20,010 nt of DNA, taken from contig CABSFC010000045.1 in assembly GCA_902476875.1 (NCBI GenBank), positions 1 through 20,010 of the forward strand. Reading direction: 5' to 3'. The DNA comes from an uncultured Oscillibacter sp. GTDB lineage: Bacteria; Bacillota; Clostridia; Oscillospirales; Oscillospiraceae. The translations under genes and the position numbers were made by a program. The number at the start of each line of letters is the position of its first letter. Position 1 is the first letter of the stretch. Positions 14,065 through 20,010 of this stretch are shown here, one piece after another. The notes under the pieces were generated by a model that did not search any database, had not been told where the DNA came from, and worked only from the letters and a program-made list of their open reading frames with translations.

Positions 14065-15417
14065 ATGAAACGTGAAAACTTCCGCTCCCGCCTGGGCTTT
14101 CTGCTGGTCAGCGCGGGGTGCGCCATCGGCATCGGCAACGTCTGGAAATTTCCCTATGTCACCGGGGAAAACGGCGGCGGCGTGTTCGTCCTGTTTTATC
14201 TGCTGTTCCTCATCATCATGGGCGTGCCCGTGCTGACCATGGAGCTGGCGGTGGGCCGCGCCAGCCGCAAGAGCGCGGTGCTGGCCTACCGGGCCCTGGA
14301 GCCCCAGGGCAGCAAGTGGCACATCCACGGCTGGTTCTGCGTCATCGGCTGCTATCTGCTGATGATGTACTACACCACCGTGTCCGGCTGGATGCTGGGG
14401 TATTTCTTTAAATTCGCCTCCGGCGCCTTCACCGGTCTTGCGGGGGACGCCGTCGACGGCGTCTTCGGCGCCATGCTGGCCAACCCCGGCGAGATGACGG
14501 TCTGGATGGCCGCCACCGTGATCGCGGGCATCCTGGTGTGCAGCCTCGGCCTGCAAAACGGCCTGGAGCGCATCACCAAGGCGATGATGCTGGGTCTGCT
14601 GGGCCTGATCGTGGTGCTGGCGGTCCACAGCCTGCTGCTGCCCGGCGCGGCGGAGGGCGTCAGCTTCTATCTGCTGCCGGACTTCGCCCGGGCCGCTGAG
14701 ATGGGCATGGGCAGGGTCGTCACCGCCGCCATGAACCAGGCGTTTTTCACCCTGAGTCTGGGGATCGCCGCCATGGAGATCTTCGGCAGCTACATGTCCC
14801 GGGACAACACCCTCACCGGCGAGGCCATCCGCATATGCTCGCTGGACACCTTCGTGGCCCTGGTGAGCGGGCTGATCATCTTCCCCGCCTGCTTCAGCTT
14901 TGACGTGCAGCCGGATTCCGGTCCTTCCCTGATCTTCATCACCCTGCCCAAGGTGTTCGTGAACATGGCGGGCGGTCGCCTGTGGGGCACACTGTTCTTT
15001 CTGTTCATGACCTTCGCCAGCTTCTCCACCGTCATCGCCGTGTTCGAAAACCTGCTGGCCAGCTGCATCGACAATTTCGGCTGGTCCCGGAAGAAGGCTG
15101 CCGCCGTCAACCTGGTCTTCATCCTCGCCGCCAGCATACCCTGCGTGCTGGGCTATAACCTTTGGTCCGGCTTCCATCCCCTGCCGGGCAAGGACGTGCT
15201 GGACAGCGAGGACTTCCTGGTGAGCAATCTGCTGCTCCCCCTGGGCTCCCTGGTGTACCTGCTGTTCTGCGTCACCCGCTGGGGCTGGGGCTTCGATAAA
15301 TATCTGGAAGAGGCCAACACCGGTGCCGGCATCCAAATGCCCCGCTGGTTGAAGCCCTATCTTCAGTTTGTGCTCCCCATTCTCATCCTGGTCATCCTGA
15401 TTCAGGGCCTGATTTAA
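14065..15417 (+). CDS. Sodium-dependent transporter, NSS/SNF family (MhsT/Tyt1-like)
   Basis: This 450-residue membrane protein is a Na+-coupled importer of the neurotransmitter:sodium symporter family with the LeuT fold. The first helix contains AIGIGNVWKFPYVTGENGGG, the unwound segment that binds Na+ and substrate. Helix 3 has YYTTVSGW, helix 6 has NQAFFTLSLGIAAME, and helix 8 has TFASFSTVIAVFENL. Ending after 11 helices at about 450 residues matches the short bacterial branch (Tyt1, MhsT), which takes up tyrosine, tryptophan or other hydrophobic amino acids; the exact substrate is not readable. AAAAGGAG lies before the ATG. A strong terminator follows, so it is monocistronic. Expression may be set by the upstream half-sites and leader terminator. 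Confidence 0.93.
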   Translation: MKRENFRSRLGFLLVSAGCAIGIGNVWKFPYVTGENGGGVFVLFYLLFLIIMGVPVLTMELAVGRASRKSAVLAYRALEPQGSKWHIHGWFCVIGCYLLMMYYTTVSGWMLGYFFKFASGAFTGLAGDAVDGVFGAMLANPGEMTVWMAATVIAGILVCSLGLQNGLERITKAMMLGLLGLIVVLAVHSLLLPGAAEGVSFYLLPDFARAAEMGMGRVVTAAMNQAFFTLSLGIAAMEIFGSYMSRDNTLTGEAIRICSLDTFVALVSGLIIFPACFSFDVQPDSGPSLIFITLPKVFVNMAGGRLWGTLFFLFMTFASFSTVIAVFENLLASCIDNFGWSRKKAAAVNLVFILAASIPCVLGYNLWSGFHPLPGKDVLDSEDFLVSNLLLPLGSLVYLLFCVTRWGWGFDKYLEEANTGAGIQMPRWLKPYLQFVLPILILVILIQGLI

Positions 15418-15421
15418 ACGC

Positions 15422-15452
15422 AAGCGGACAGCCGTGGCTGTCCGCTTTTTTT
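15422..15452 (+). terminator. Terminator of the NSS transporter gene
   Basis: A perfect stem of about 11-12 bases (15422-15433 with 15436-15447, tight loop) is followed by seven T residues at 15446-15452. It starts 5 bases after the stop codon. Confidence 0.9.
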
Positions 15453-15497
15453 GCGGGGTTGAAGATATTTTGCAAGCCCTCCGCCCCCATTCCGTGG

Positions 15498-15503
15498 TAT
15501 CAT
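15498..15503 (+). promoter_or_regulatory. Weak extended -10 before the AraC gene
   Basis: TGGTATCAT gives a TG-extended -10 (TATCAT at 15498-15503). No matching -35 is seen at 17 bases, so an activator may be needed. The leader would be about 15 bases, only just enough for the AAGGAGG site at 15513-15519. Confidence 0.3.
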
Positions 15504-15525
15504 GGCTCCAACAAGGAGGGACAGT

Positions 15526-16377
15526 ATGGACAAGCCCGTCAAAACCGTGGCCGCGGACCGCGCTCTGCGCATCGAGGCCTATCACTTTCAGGGGCTGGCC
15601 CGGCCCTTCCCCCTCCACTTCCATCCCCACTATGTGGTGGGCCTGGTGGAGCGGGGCGCCCGGCGGCTGACCTGCAAGGGGCGGGAGGCCGCGCTGGGGC
15701 CGGGACAGCTGTTTCTGCTGAACCCCGGAGACAGCCACGCCTGCGCACAGTGCGGCGAGGAGCCTCTGGATTATCGCAGCGTCACGCTCCCCATCGAGAC
15801 GATGCTGGACCTGGCGGAGGACCTGACCGGAGCCCGGACCCTGCCGGTGTTCCCCGCCCCCGTGGCCGACGACCCGGAAACCGCCTGCCAGCTCCGGGTC
15901 TTTCATGATCTGATTCTGAACGGCGGGGGCCGGTTCGCCAGGGAGGAGGTCCTGCTTCTGCTGATGGCGGGTCTGCTGGAACGGCACAGCCCCCTCCCGC
16001 CGCCGGCGGTGCCGGCGTGCCGGGCGGAGGTGGACCACGCCCGCGCGTACATGGAGGCGCACTTCGCGGAGCGGATCGGTCTGGAGCAGCTGTGCCGCCA
16101 GGTGGGGCTGAGCAAATCCACGCTCCTGCGGGCTTTCACCCAGGCCAGGGGGCTGACGCCCTACCGCTACCTGGAGACCGTCCGGATCAACGCGGCGAAG
16201 CGGCTGCTGGAACAGGGCGCCTCACCTCTGGAGGCCGCTCTGCAGACGGGTTTTTCCGACCAGAGCCACTTCACCAACTACTTCACCAGCTTCATTGGTG
16301 TGACGCCGGGGCTGTATCGGGACATTCTCCGGGGCCGGCAAAACGAAAAAGGAGAACAGCATGGACTATCAGAATGA
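15526..16377 (+). CDS. AraC family transcriptional regulator
   Basis: This 283-residue protein has an N-terminal cupin ligand-binding domain (about 15-110) with the PLHFHPHYVVGLVERG and GQLFLLNPGDSH segments. A C-terminal AraC DNA-binding domain (about 170-270) follows, with two helix-turn-helices: IGLEQLCRQVGLSKSTLLRAF and ASPLEAALQTGFSDQSHFTNYF, then the FIGVTPGLYR end motif. The ATG at 15526 has AAGGAGGG 5 bases upstream and is preferred over an in-frame ATG at 15502. It overlaps the next gene (DUF2000) by 17 bases, so the two form an operon. The cupin suggests response to a small molecule. Possible targets are this operon and the transporter just upstream, which is inference. Confidence 0.93.
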   Translation: MDKPVKTVAADRALRIEAYHFQGLARPFPLHFHPHYVVGLVERGARRLTCKGREAALGPGQLFLLNPGDSHACAQCGEEPLDYRSVTLPIETMLDLAEDLTGARTLPVFPAPVADDPETACQLRVFHDLILNGGGRFAREEVLLLLMAGLLERHSPLPPPAVPACRAEVDHARAYMEAHFAERIGLEQLCRQVGLSKSTLLRAFTQARGLTPYRYLETVRINAAKRLLEQGASPLEAALQTGFSDQSHFTNYFTSFIGVTPGLYRDILRGRQNEKGEQHGLSE

Positions 16378-16783
16378 AAAGTGCGTCCTGGTGATCGACG
16401 GGCAGCTGCCCCCGGGCGTCGCCGCCAACACGGCGGCAATCCTGGGCATCACGCTTGGAAAGCAGGCGCCGGAGGCCGTGGGGGACGACGTGTGGGACGG
16501 CGCGGGCAGGCGGCACCTGGGCATCATCGCCTTTCCGGTCCCCATCCTGCGGGGAGACGCGGAGGGCATCCGCGCTCTGCGGGAAAGGCTGTACGAGCCG
16601 CAATACGCCGGGTTGACGGTGGCGGACTTCTCGGACTTCGCTCAGGGATGCAGGACCTATGGGGAGTTCACCGACGGCCTGCGGGCCGTGCCGGAGGGCG
16701 ATCTGCGCTACCTGGGGCTGGCAATCTGCGGCGAGAAAAAACTGATCAACAAGCTCACCGGCAGTCTGCCGCTGCTGCGATAA
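16361..16783 (+). CDS. DUF2000 family protein
   Basis: This 140-residue protein matches DUF2000: the opening KCVLVIDGQLPPGVAANTAAILG and the LGIIAFPVPIL segment are characteristic. The family's function is not established; its fold has been related to the peptidyl-tRNA hydrolase 2 type, which I state from memory. The ATG at 16361 has AAGGAG upstream and lies inside the end of the AraC gene in another frame, so the two are co-translated. DUF2000 genes are often next to AraC-type regulators, as I recall, so the protein may take part in the same response. No membrane segment or signal peptide is present. Confidence 0.8.
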   Translation: MDYQNEKCVLVIDGQLPPGVAANTAAILGITLGKQAPEAVGDDVWDGAGRRHLGIIAFPVPILRGDAEGIRALRERLYEPQYAGLTVADFSDFAQGCRTYGEFTDGLRAVPEGDLRYLGLAICGEKKLINKLTGSLPLLR

Positions 16784-16784
16784 A

Positions 16785-16803
16785 AAGGGCCGAACGCCCG
16801 GCC
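16785..16803 (-). terminator. Terminator of the HTH-desulfoferrodoxin gene
   Basis: On the minus strand a short stem (16799-16803 with 16788-16792) is followed by C and TTTTT. It lies in the 40-base gap between convergent genes. The stem is only 5 bases, so the call is tentative. Confidence 0.45.
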
Positions 16804-16823
16804 GATGGGCGTAAAGACGCCGC

Positions 16824-17411
16824 TCACAGCGTCACCTCAAACAGCCCGTCCCGGGAGCAGCAGAGGTACAGCCTCCCGCCGCCCCGCAGCCGGGGGATGC
16901 GGAACTCGCCGCCCTGCTCCGGGTACAGCCGCACCAGCAGCACCCGCTCCGTGGCGACGTACGCCGCGAAGCGGAAGAAGTGGTCCTTCTCCATGGGGTG
17001 GCGGAAGGTGACGTACCAGTCCTCCTCCACCTCCCGCGCCGTCACGGCGTGGCTCTCGTCCATGGACCGGGGAACCAGGGGCTCCAGCCTCCGGCCGCAG
17101 CAGTGCACCTCTCCGCCGCCGGTGGCGGTCAGAATATTGCCGCAGTCCGGGCACACATAAAATTTCAGGCGTTTCATATTTCCTCCATCATTTTCCTCCG
17201 GAGCCAGGTCTCCGGCCAGAAGCCGCTCCACGCTGACGCCGAACATCGCGGACAGCGCCGGAAGCAAACTGACGTCCGGGCAGCCCAGGCACCGCTCCCA
17301 CTTACTGACGGCCTGGGCGCTGACATGAAGCCCCTCCGCCACCTGACGCTGGGTCATGCCCCGCTCCCCGCGGAGCCGCGCCAACAATTTGCCAGTCTCT
17401 CTGCCGTCCAT
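16824..17411 (-). CDS. XRE-type HTH regulator fused to a desulfoferrodoxin-like iron domain
   Basis: This 195-residue fusion starts with an XRE/HTH_3 DNA-binding domain (about 6-62; MTQRQVAEGLHVSAQAVSKWER). After a short linker, residues 80-195 resemble desulfoferrodoxin. C87, C90, C104 and C105 form the complete desulforedoxin-type FeS4 site. H121, H138, H144 and C185 match four ligands of the superoxide-reductase iron centre, including the HPM-(3)-H pattern. The fifth ligand, normally the His of CxxH, is Asp188. This suggests an iron- or superoxide-sensing regulator rather than a normal reductase, which is inference. The ATG at 17411 is chosen because GGGAGG lies 8 bases before it; GTG 17420 and ATG 17417 are too close. 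It is a single gene, convergent with the DUF2000 gene. Confidence 0.85.
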   Translation of the reverse strand: MDGRETGKLLARLRGERGMTQRQVAEGLHVSAQAVSKWERCLGCPDVSLLPALSAMFGVSVERLLAGDLAPEENDGGNMKRLKFYVCPDCGNILTATGGGEVHCCGRRLEPLVPRSMDESHAVTAREVEEDWYVTFRHPMEKDHFFRFAAYVATERVLLVRLYPEQGGEFRIPRLRGGGRLYLCCSRDGLFEVTL

Positions 17412-17490
17412 GTTCATCACCTCCCGCTTAGGATACCCGATAGGCCGTCATTTTGCAAGCAACGCTCCGTTGACAAGACGGCATCCGCGC

Positions 17491-17521
17491 AAAAAGCGGG
17501 CCGGAAGCATCCGGCGGCCCG
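17491..17521 (-). terminator. Terminator after the MATE remnant
   Basis: CGGGCC (17497-17502) pairs with GGCCCG (17516-17521), with further inner pairing. On the minus strand CTTTTTG follows, and on the plus strand GTTTTAG, so it can work in both directions. It would end transcripts coming from the MATE remnant. Confidence 0.65.
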
Positions 17522-17543
17522 TTTTAGCTGGCTCCCACCCATT

Positions 17544-17979
17544 TCAAAGCAGCGGGTCCACCTTCTTTCGGAACCCCCGCCGGCTGCTCCATACGGCATA
17601 GCAGACGGCGATAAGCTCCGCGGCCCAGATGGAAAATCAGCCGCGGGAAATCCCGCTGAACCGCGCCAGCAGGTATGCCAGCGGGACGAAGACGACGAAC
17701 TGCCGGAGCGGCGTGCTCACCATGTTGACAAGGCCGTTCCCCAGCCCCGAGACCGCGTAGCCCAGAATGATGGTGACGGAGGACAGGGCAAAGGTCACGG
17801 AGATGATGCGCGGAGCGGGCACGCCGGTGGCCAGCATCTTCGCGCTGGGGGAAAAGGCCCAGCAGCTGCCTGGGAAACAGCAGGAACACAGCCGTGCCGA
17901 TCAGCGCGAGGACAACGACGGCGGCGGGCAGGCCCACCTTTTGTCGCCTATGTTCTGCGTCTTATTCGTTATTTTTCAT
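17544..17979 (-). pseudogene. MATE family efflux transporter, decayed C-terminal remnant
   Basis: The minus strand can be assembled across frames into the last third of a MATE (multi-drug and toxin extrusion) protein. Pieces in order are: a start-like MKNNE followed by a TAA at 17962-17964; RRQKVGLPAAVVV and a hydrophobic helix ending RQLLGLF; a one-base frame change near 17850; MLATGVPAPRIISVTFALSS and two further helices to FSGISRG; an in-frame TGA at 17637-17639 where Trp is expected; and the tail FSIWAAELIAVCYAVWSSRR to the stop at 17544. Intact MATE proteins are about 450 residues, so roughly two thirds are missing and at least three lesions are present. Promoter, terminator hairpin and start region remain upstream. 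Confidence 0.75.
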
Positions 17980-18010
17980 TCGCCCTTTCCGCGAATTGCT
18001 CCGCCGCAAC

Positions 18011-18064
18011 AAAAAAGCGCAAACTTGAAAAAGTTTGCGCGTTCTCAGACGGTCGCATTTTTAT
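18011..18064 (-). ncRNA. Candidate short RNA or attenuated leader upstream of the MATE remnant
   Basis: A promoter at 18071-18100 on the minus strand would start a transcript near 18064. A perfect 10-base hairpin (18017-18026 with 18031-18040, GAAA-side loop of 4) followed by six T residues on that strand ends it near 18011. The product would be about 54 bases. It may be an independent small RNA or the terminated leader that once controlled the MATE gene. No known RNA family is recognised. Confidence 0.4.
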
Positions 18065-18070
18065 GGCGGT

Positions 18071-18100
18071 ATTATAACCCCCTTCAGAAAAATTTTTCAA
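18071..18100 (-). promoter_or_regulatory. Strong sigma-A promoter pointing left
   Basis: On the minus strand TTGAAA (18095-18100) and a perfect TATAAT (18071-18076) are separated by 18 bases. It is the best promoter match in the window for which no intact gene follows; the terminator hairpin lies about 25 bases downstream of the expected start. Confidence 0.65.
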
Positions 18101-18198
18101 GCGGCAGAGCGAAAAATCGTTTTCCGCGCCGCCATATGACAGCGGATGTGCAAAAGTCTGCCGATTTTCCGGTCTCTTTCTTGGTCAGTCCGCCAAAT

Positions 18199-18226
18199 TT
18201 GCAAGTTGTGTTATCTTTTCTTGCAA
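18199..18226. promoter_or_regulatory. Candidate operator upstream of the hydratase
   Basis: TTGCAAG (18199-18205) and CTTGCAA (18220-18226) form a perfect 7-base inverted repeat with a 14-base spacer. It lies just upstream of the hydratase promoter in an AT-rich 200-base gap and may bind a regulator. The rest of 18101-18255 shows no coding signal. Confidence 0.35.
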
Positions 18227-18232
18227 AATTGC

Positions 18233-18261
18233 TTTTCAAGAATTTTGCTTTGTGCTATATT
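18233..18261 (+). promoter_or_regulatory. Extended -10 promoter of the hydratase gene
   Basis: TATATT (18256-18261) is preceded by TG one base upstream, giving an extended -10. The -35 at 17 bases is a weak TTTTCA (18233-18238). The start site would be near 18268. Confidence 0.5.
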
Positions 18262-18274
18262 AAGGGGCAAGAAT

Positions 18275-18291
18275 CGCGGGGTCGTCCCGCG
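18275..18291 (+). promoter_or_regulatory. GC-rich 5' leader hairpin before the hydratase
   Basis: CGCGGG (18275-18280) and CCCGCG (18286-18291) form a perfect 6-base stem with a GTCGT loop, placed between the predicted start site and the AGGAGG at 18298-18303. There is no T tract, so it is not a terminator; it could stabilise the mRNA or bind a protein. Confidence 0.4.
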
Positions 18292-18310
18292 CTGCACAGG
18301 AGGTCCAACT

Positions 18311-20010
18311 ATGATAACGCTTCACGACAACGGCGTGTTTCTGGCAGACGGCGCCCCGTGTGCCGAGGCCCCCATTTCCCCGGGGGAGGGCCGCAGACAG
18401 ACGATGGCCTGGAGCATCCTCCAGGCCCACAACACCAGCGGCGACCCGGCCCAGCTGAAAATCCGGTTCGACGCCATGCTGTCCCACGATATCACCTATG
18501 TGGGCATCATCCAGCAGGCCCGGGCCTCCGGCATGAAGGAGTTCCCCATCCCCTACGCCCTGACCAACTGCCACAACAGCCTGTGCGCCGTGGGCGGCAC
18601 CATCAACGAGGACGACCACGTCTTCGGTCTGTCCGCCGCCAAAAAGTACGGCGGCATCTACGTCCCAGCCAACCAGAGCGTCATCCACTCCTACGCCCGG
18701 GAGCAGATGGCCAAGGGCGGCGCCATGATCCTGGGCTCCGACTCCCACACCCGGTACGGCGCTCTCGGCACCATGGCCGTGGGCGAGGGCGGTCCGGAGC
18801 TTGCCAAGCAACTGCTGAAAAACACCTGGGACATCAGCTATCCCAAAGTGGTGCTGGTGTATCTTACCGGCGCGCCCAGGCGGGGCGTCGGCCCTCACGA
18901 TGTGGCCATTGCCCTGGTGAAGGCCACCTTTGCCAGCGGCTTTGTCAACAACTGCGTGCTGGAATTTGCGGGCCCCGGCATCGCGGGCCTGCCCATCGAC
19001 TTCCGCAACGGCATCGACGTCATGACCACCGAGACCACCTGCCTCTCCTCCATCTGGGAGACCGACGCGGTGACGGAGGGTTTCTACAAGGCCCATCAGC
19101 GCCCGGAGGACTACAGGGAGCTGCGCCCCGGCCGGTACGCTTACTATGATAAATACATTGAAATCGACCTCTCCCTGGTGGAGCCCATGATCGCTCTGCC
19201 CTTCCATCCCTCCAACGCTTACACCATTCATGAGTTTTTGGAAAACGCCGGAGAAATTCTTGTAAAAGTGGAGGCCGACGCCCAGGCCCGCTATCCCAAG
19301 GCCAGGGTCCATCTGACCAACAAGATCCACGACGGCGGCGTGTGGGCCGACCAGGGCGTCATCGCCGGATGCGCCGGGGGCCTCTTCGACAACATCGAAG
19401 AGGCGGCGGACATCCTGCGCGGCGGCAGCTGCGGCAACGGCTACTTCGCCCTGGACGTGTATCCCACCAGCGTGCCCGTCAGCCTGGAGCTGACCAGGAC
19501 CGGCGCCACCGCGGACCTTCTGTCCAGCGGCGCGGTCATCAAGCCCAGCTTCTGCGGCCCCTGCTTCGGCGCGGGAGACGTGCCCGCTAACAACGGCCTG
19601 AGCCTGCGGCACACCACCCGCAACTTCCCCAACCGGGAGGGCAGCAAGCCCGCCGAGGGCCAGTTCGCCGGCGTGTGCCTGATGGACGCCCGGTCCATCG
19701 CCGCCACGGCCCGAAACGGCGGCAGGATCACCGCCGCCACGGACATCGACTACGAGCCCACTCATCACGAGTATCACTTCGACAAGGGCGTCTACGACCG
19801 GCGGCTGTACTACGGCTTCGGCAAGGCGGACCCCAGCGCGGAGCTGATCATGGGCCCCAACATCACCGACTGGCCGAAGATGGAACCCCTGGCGGAAAAC
19901 CTGCTGGTGGAGCTGGCGGCGGTACTCCGAGACCCCGTCACCACCACCGACGAGCTGATCCCCTCCGGCGAGACCTCGTCCTACCGCTCCAACCCCCTGC
20001 GGCTGGCGGA
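18311..20010 (+). CDS. Aconitase-superfamily hydratase, 3' end outside window
   Basis: The open frame of 566 codons runs off the right edge. It encodes an iron-sulfur hydratase of the aconitase superfamily. SDSHT, then a glycine-rich region, is followed by three expected [4Fe-4S] cysteines: C354 in IAGCAGG, and C415 and C418 in SFCGPCFGAG. The spacing of 61 and 3 residues is close to aconitase. RNFPNREGSK matches the substrate-binding RNF-x-x-R-x-G motif. The overall sequence looks more like the YbhJ-type hydratases of Clostridia than housekeeping citrate aconitase, so the substrate is uncertain. AGGAGG lies 7 bases before the ATG. It has its own promoter, a leader hairpin and an upstream inverted repeat. 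Confidence 0.88.
   Translation, partial: MITLHDNGVFLADGAPCAEAPISPGEGRRQTMAWSILQAHNTSGDPAQLKIRFDAMLSHDITYVGIIQQARASGMKEFPIPYALTNCHNSLCAVGGTINEDDHVFGLSAAKKYGGIYVPANQSVIHSYAREQMAKGGAMILGSDSHTRYGALGTMAVGEGGPELAKQLLKNTWDISYPKVVLVYLTGAPRRGVGPHDVAIALVKATFASGFVNNCVLEFAGPGIAGLPIDFRNGIDVMTTETTCLSSIWETDAVTEGFYKAHQRPEDYRELRPGRYAYYDKYIEIDLSLVEPMIALPFHPSNAYTIHEFLENAGEILVKVEADAQARYPKARVHLTNKIHDGGVWADQGVIAGCAGGLFDNIEEAADILRGGSCGNGYFALDVYPTSVPVSLELTRTGATADLLSSGAVIKPSFCGPCFGAGDVPANNGLSLRHTTRNFPNREGSKPAEGQFAGVCLMDARSIAATARNGGRITAATDIDYEPTHHEYHFDKGVYDRRLYYGFGKADPSAELIMGPNITDWPKMEPLAENLLVELAAVLRDPVTTTDELIPSGETSSYRSNPLRLA

Noticed and set aside
17430..17458. Promoter TTGCAA-N17-TATCCT for the HTH-desulfoferrodoxin gene
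   Set aside because: The implied start site would fall on or after the ribosome binding site, so the mRNA would lack it; the true promoter is probably elsewhere.
17637..17639. In-frame TGA in the MATE remnant as a selenocysteine codon
   Set aside because: A further stop and a frame change are present in the same gene, and MATE proteins have no selenocysteine; simple decay explains it.
18260..19777. A 505-codon open frame antisense to the hydratase
   Set aside because: The plus-strand frame carries the conserved iron-sulfur and substrate motifs; the antisense frame is compositional.

Overview
The window is chromosomal DNA from a high-GC (roughly 60% or more by eye), endospore-forming Clostridia-type Firmicute, probably an Oscillospiraceae relative such as Oscillibacter, Flavonifractor or Lawsonibacter. 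The evidence is dipicolinate synthase genes (a spore-specific pathway), strong AGGAGG-type ribosome binding sites, Firmicute-style sigma-A promoters, a proofreading-deficient-looking DNA polymerase I, and many short intrinsic terminators. The species assignment is inference.

Layout. 1-400 is an AT-rich island with two well-spaced sigma-A promoters pointing left and a boxA-like leader at the very edge, which suggests an rRNA operon just outside the window. 401-2497 (minus strand) holds a TetR regulator and the dipicolinate synthase pair dpaA-dpaB, preceded by a sigma-K-like promoter. 2604-3802 (plus) is a two-gene operon of a YjjG-type HAD nucleotidase and an HD-domain phosphohydrolase. 3868-10500 (minus) is a long, tightly packed run transcribed in the order polA, EamA transporter, small membrane protein, rimI, second GNAT, tsaD, HEAT-like protein. 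10732-12456 (plus) is adenine deaminase, divergent from polA. 12512-13856 (minus) has a lipoprotein of unknown role and a nicotinamidase-like hydrolase. 14065-16783 (plus) has an NSS-family Na+-coupled transporter behind a leader terminator, then an AraC regulator overlapping a DUF2000 gene. 16824-17411 (minus) encodes an XRE-type HTH fused to a desulfoferrodoxin-like iron module. 17544-17979 (minus) is a decayed MATE transporter that still has a strong promoter and a terminator hairpin in front of it. 18311 to the right edge is an aconitase-superfamily hydratase, cut by the window.

Together the genes mix housekeeping (DNA repair, t6A tRNA modification, purine salvage, spore maturation) with small accessory cassettes. 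The most interesting points are the HTH-desulfoferrodoxin fusion, whose fifth iron ligand is changed, the promoter-terminator unit left in front of the MATE remnant (a possible RNA of about 54 nt), and the operator-plus-attenuator architecture upstream of the NSS transporter. I found no CRISPR array, transposase, tRNA or phage gene. I did not find a clear multi-gene system of an unknown type.
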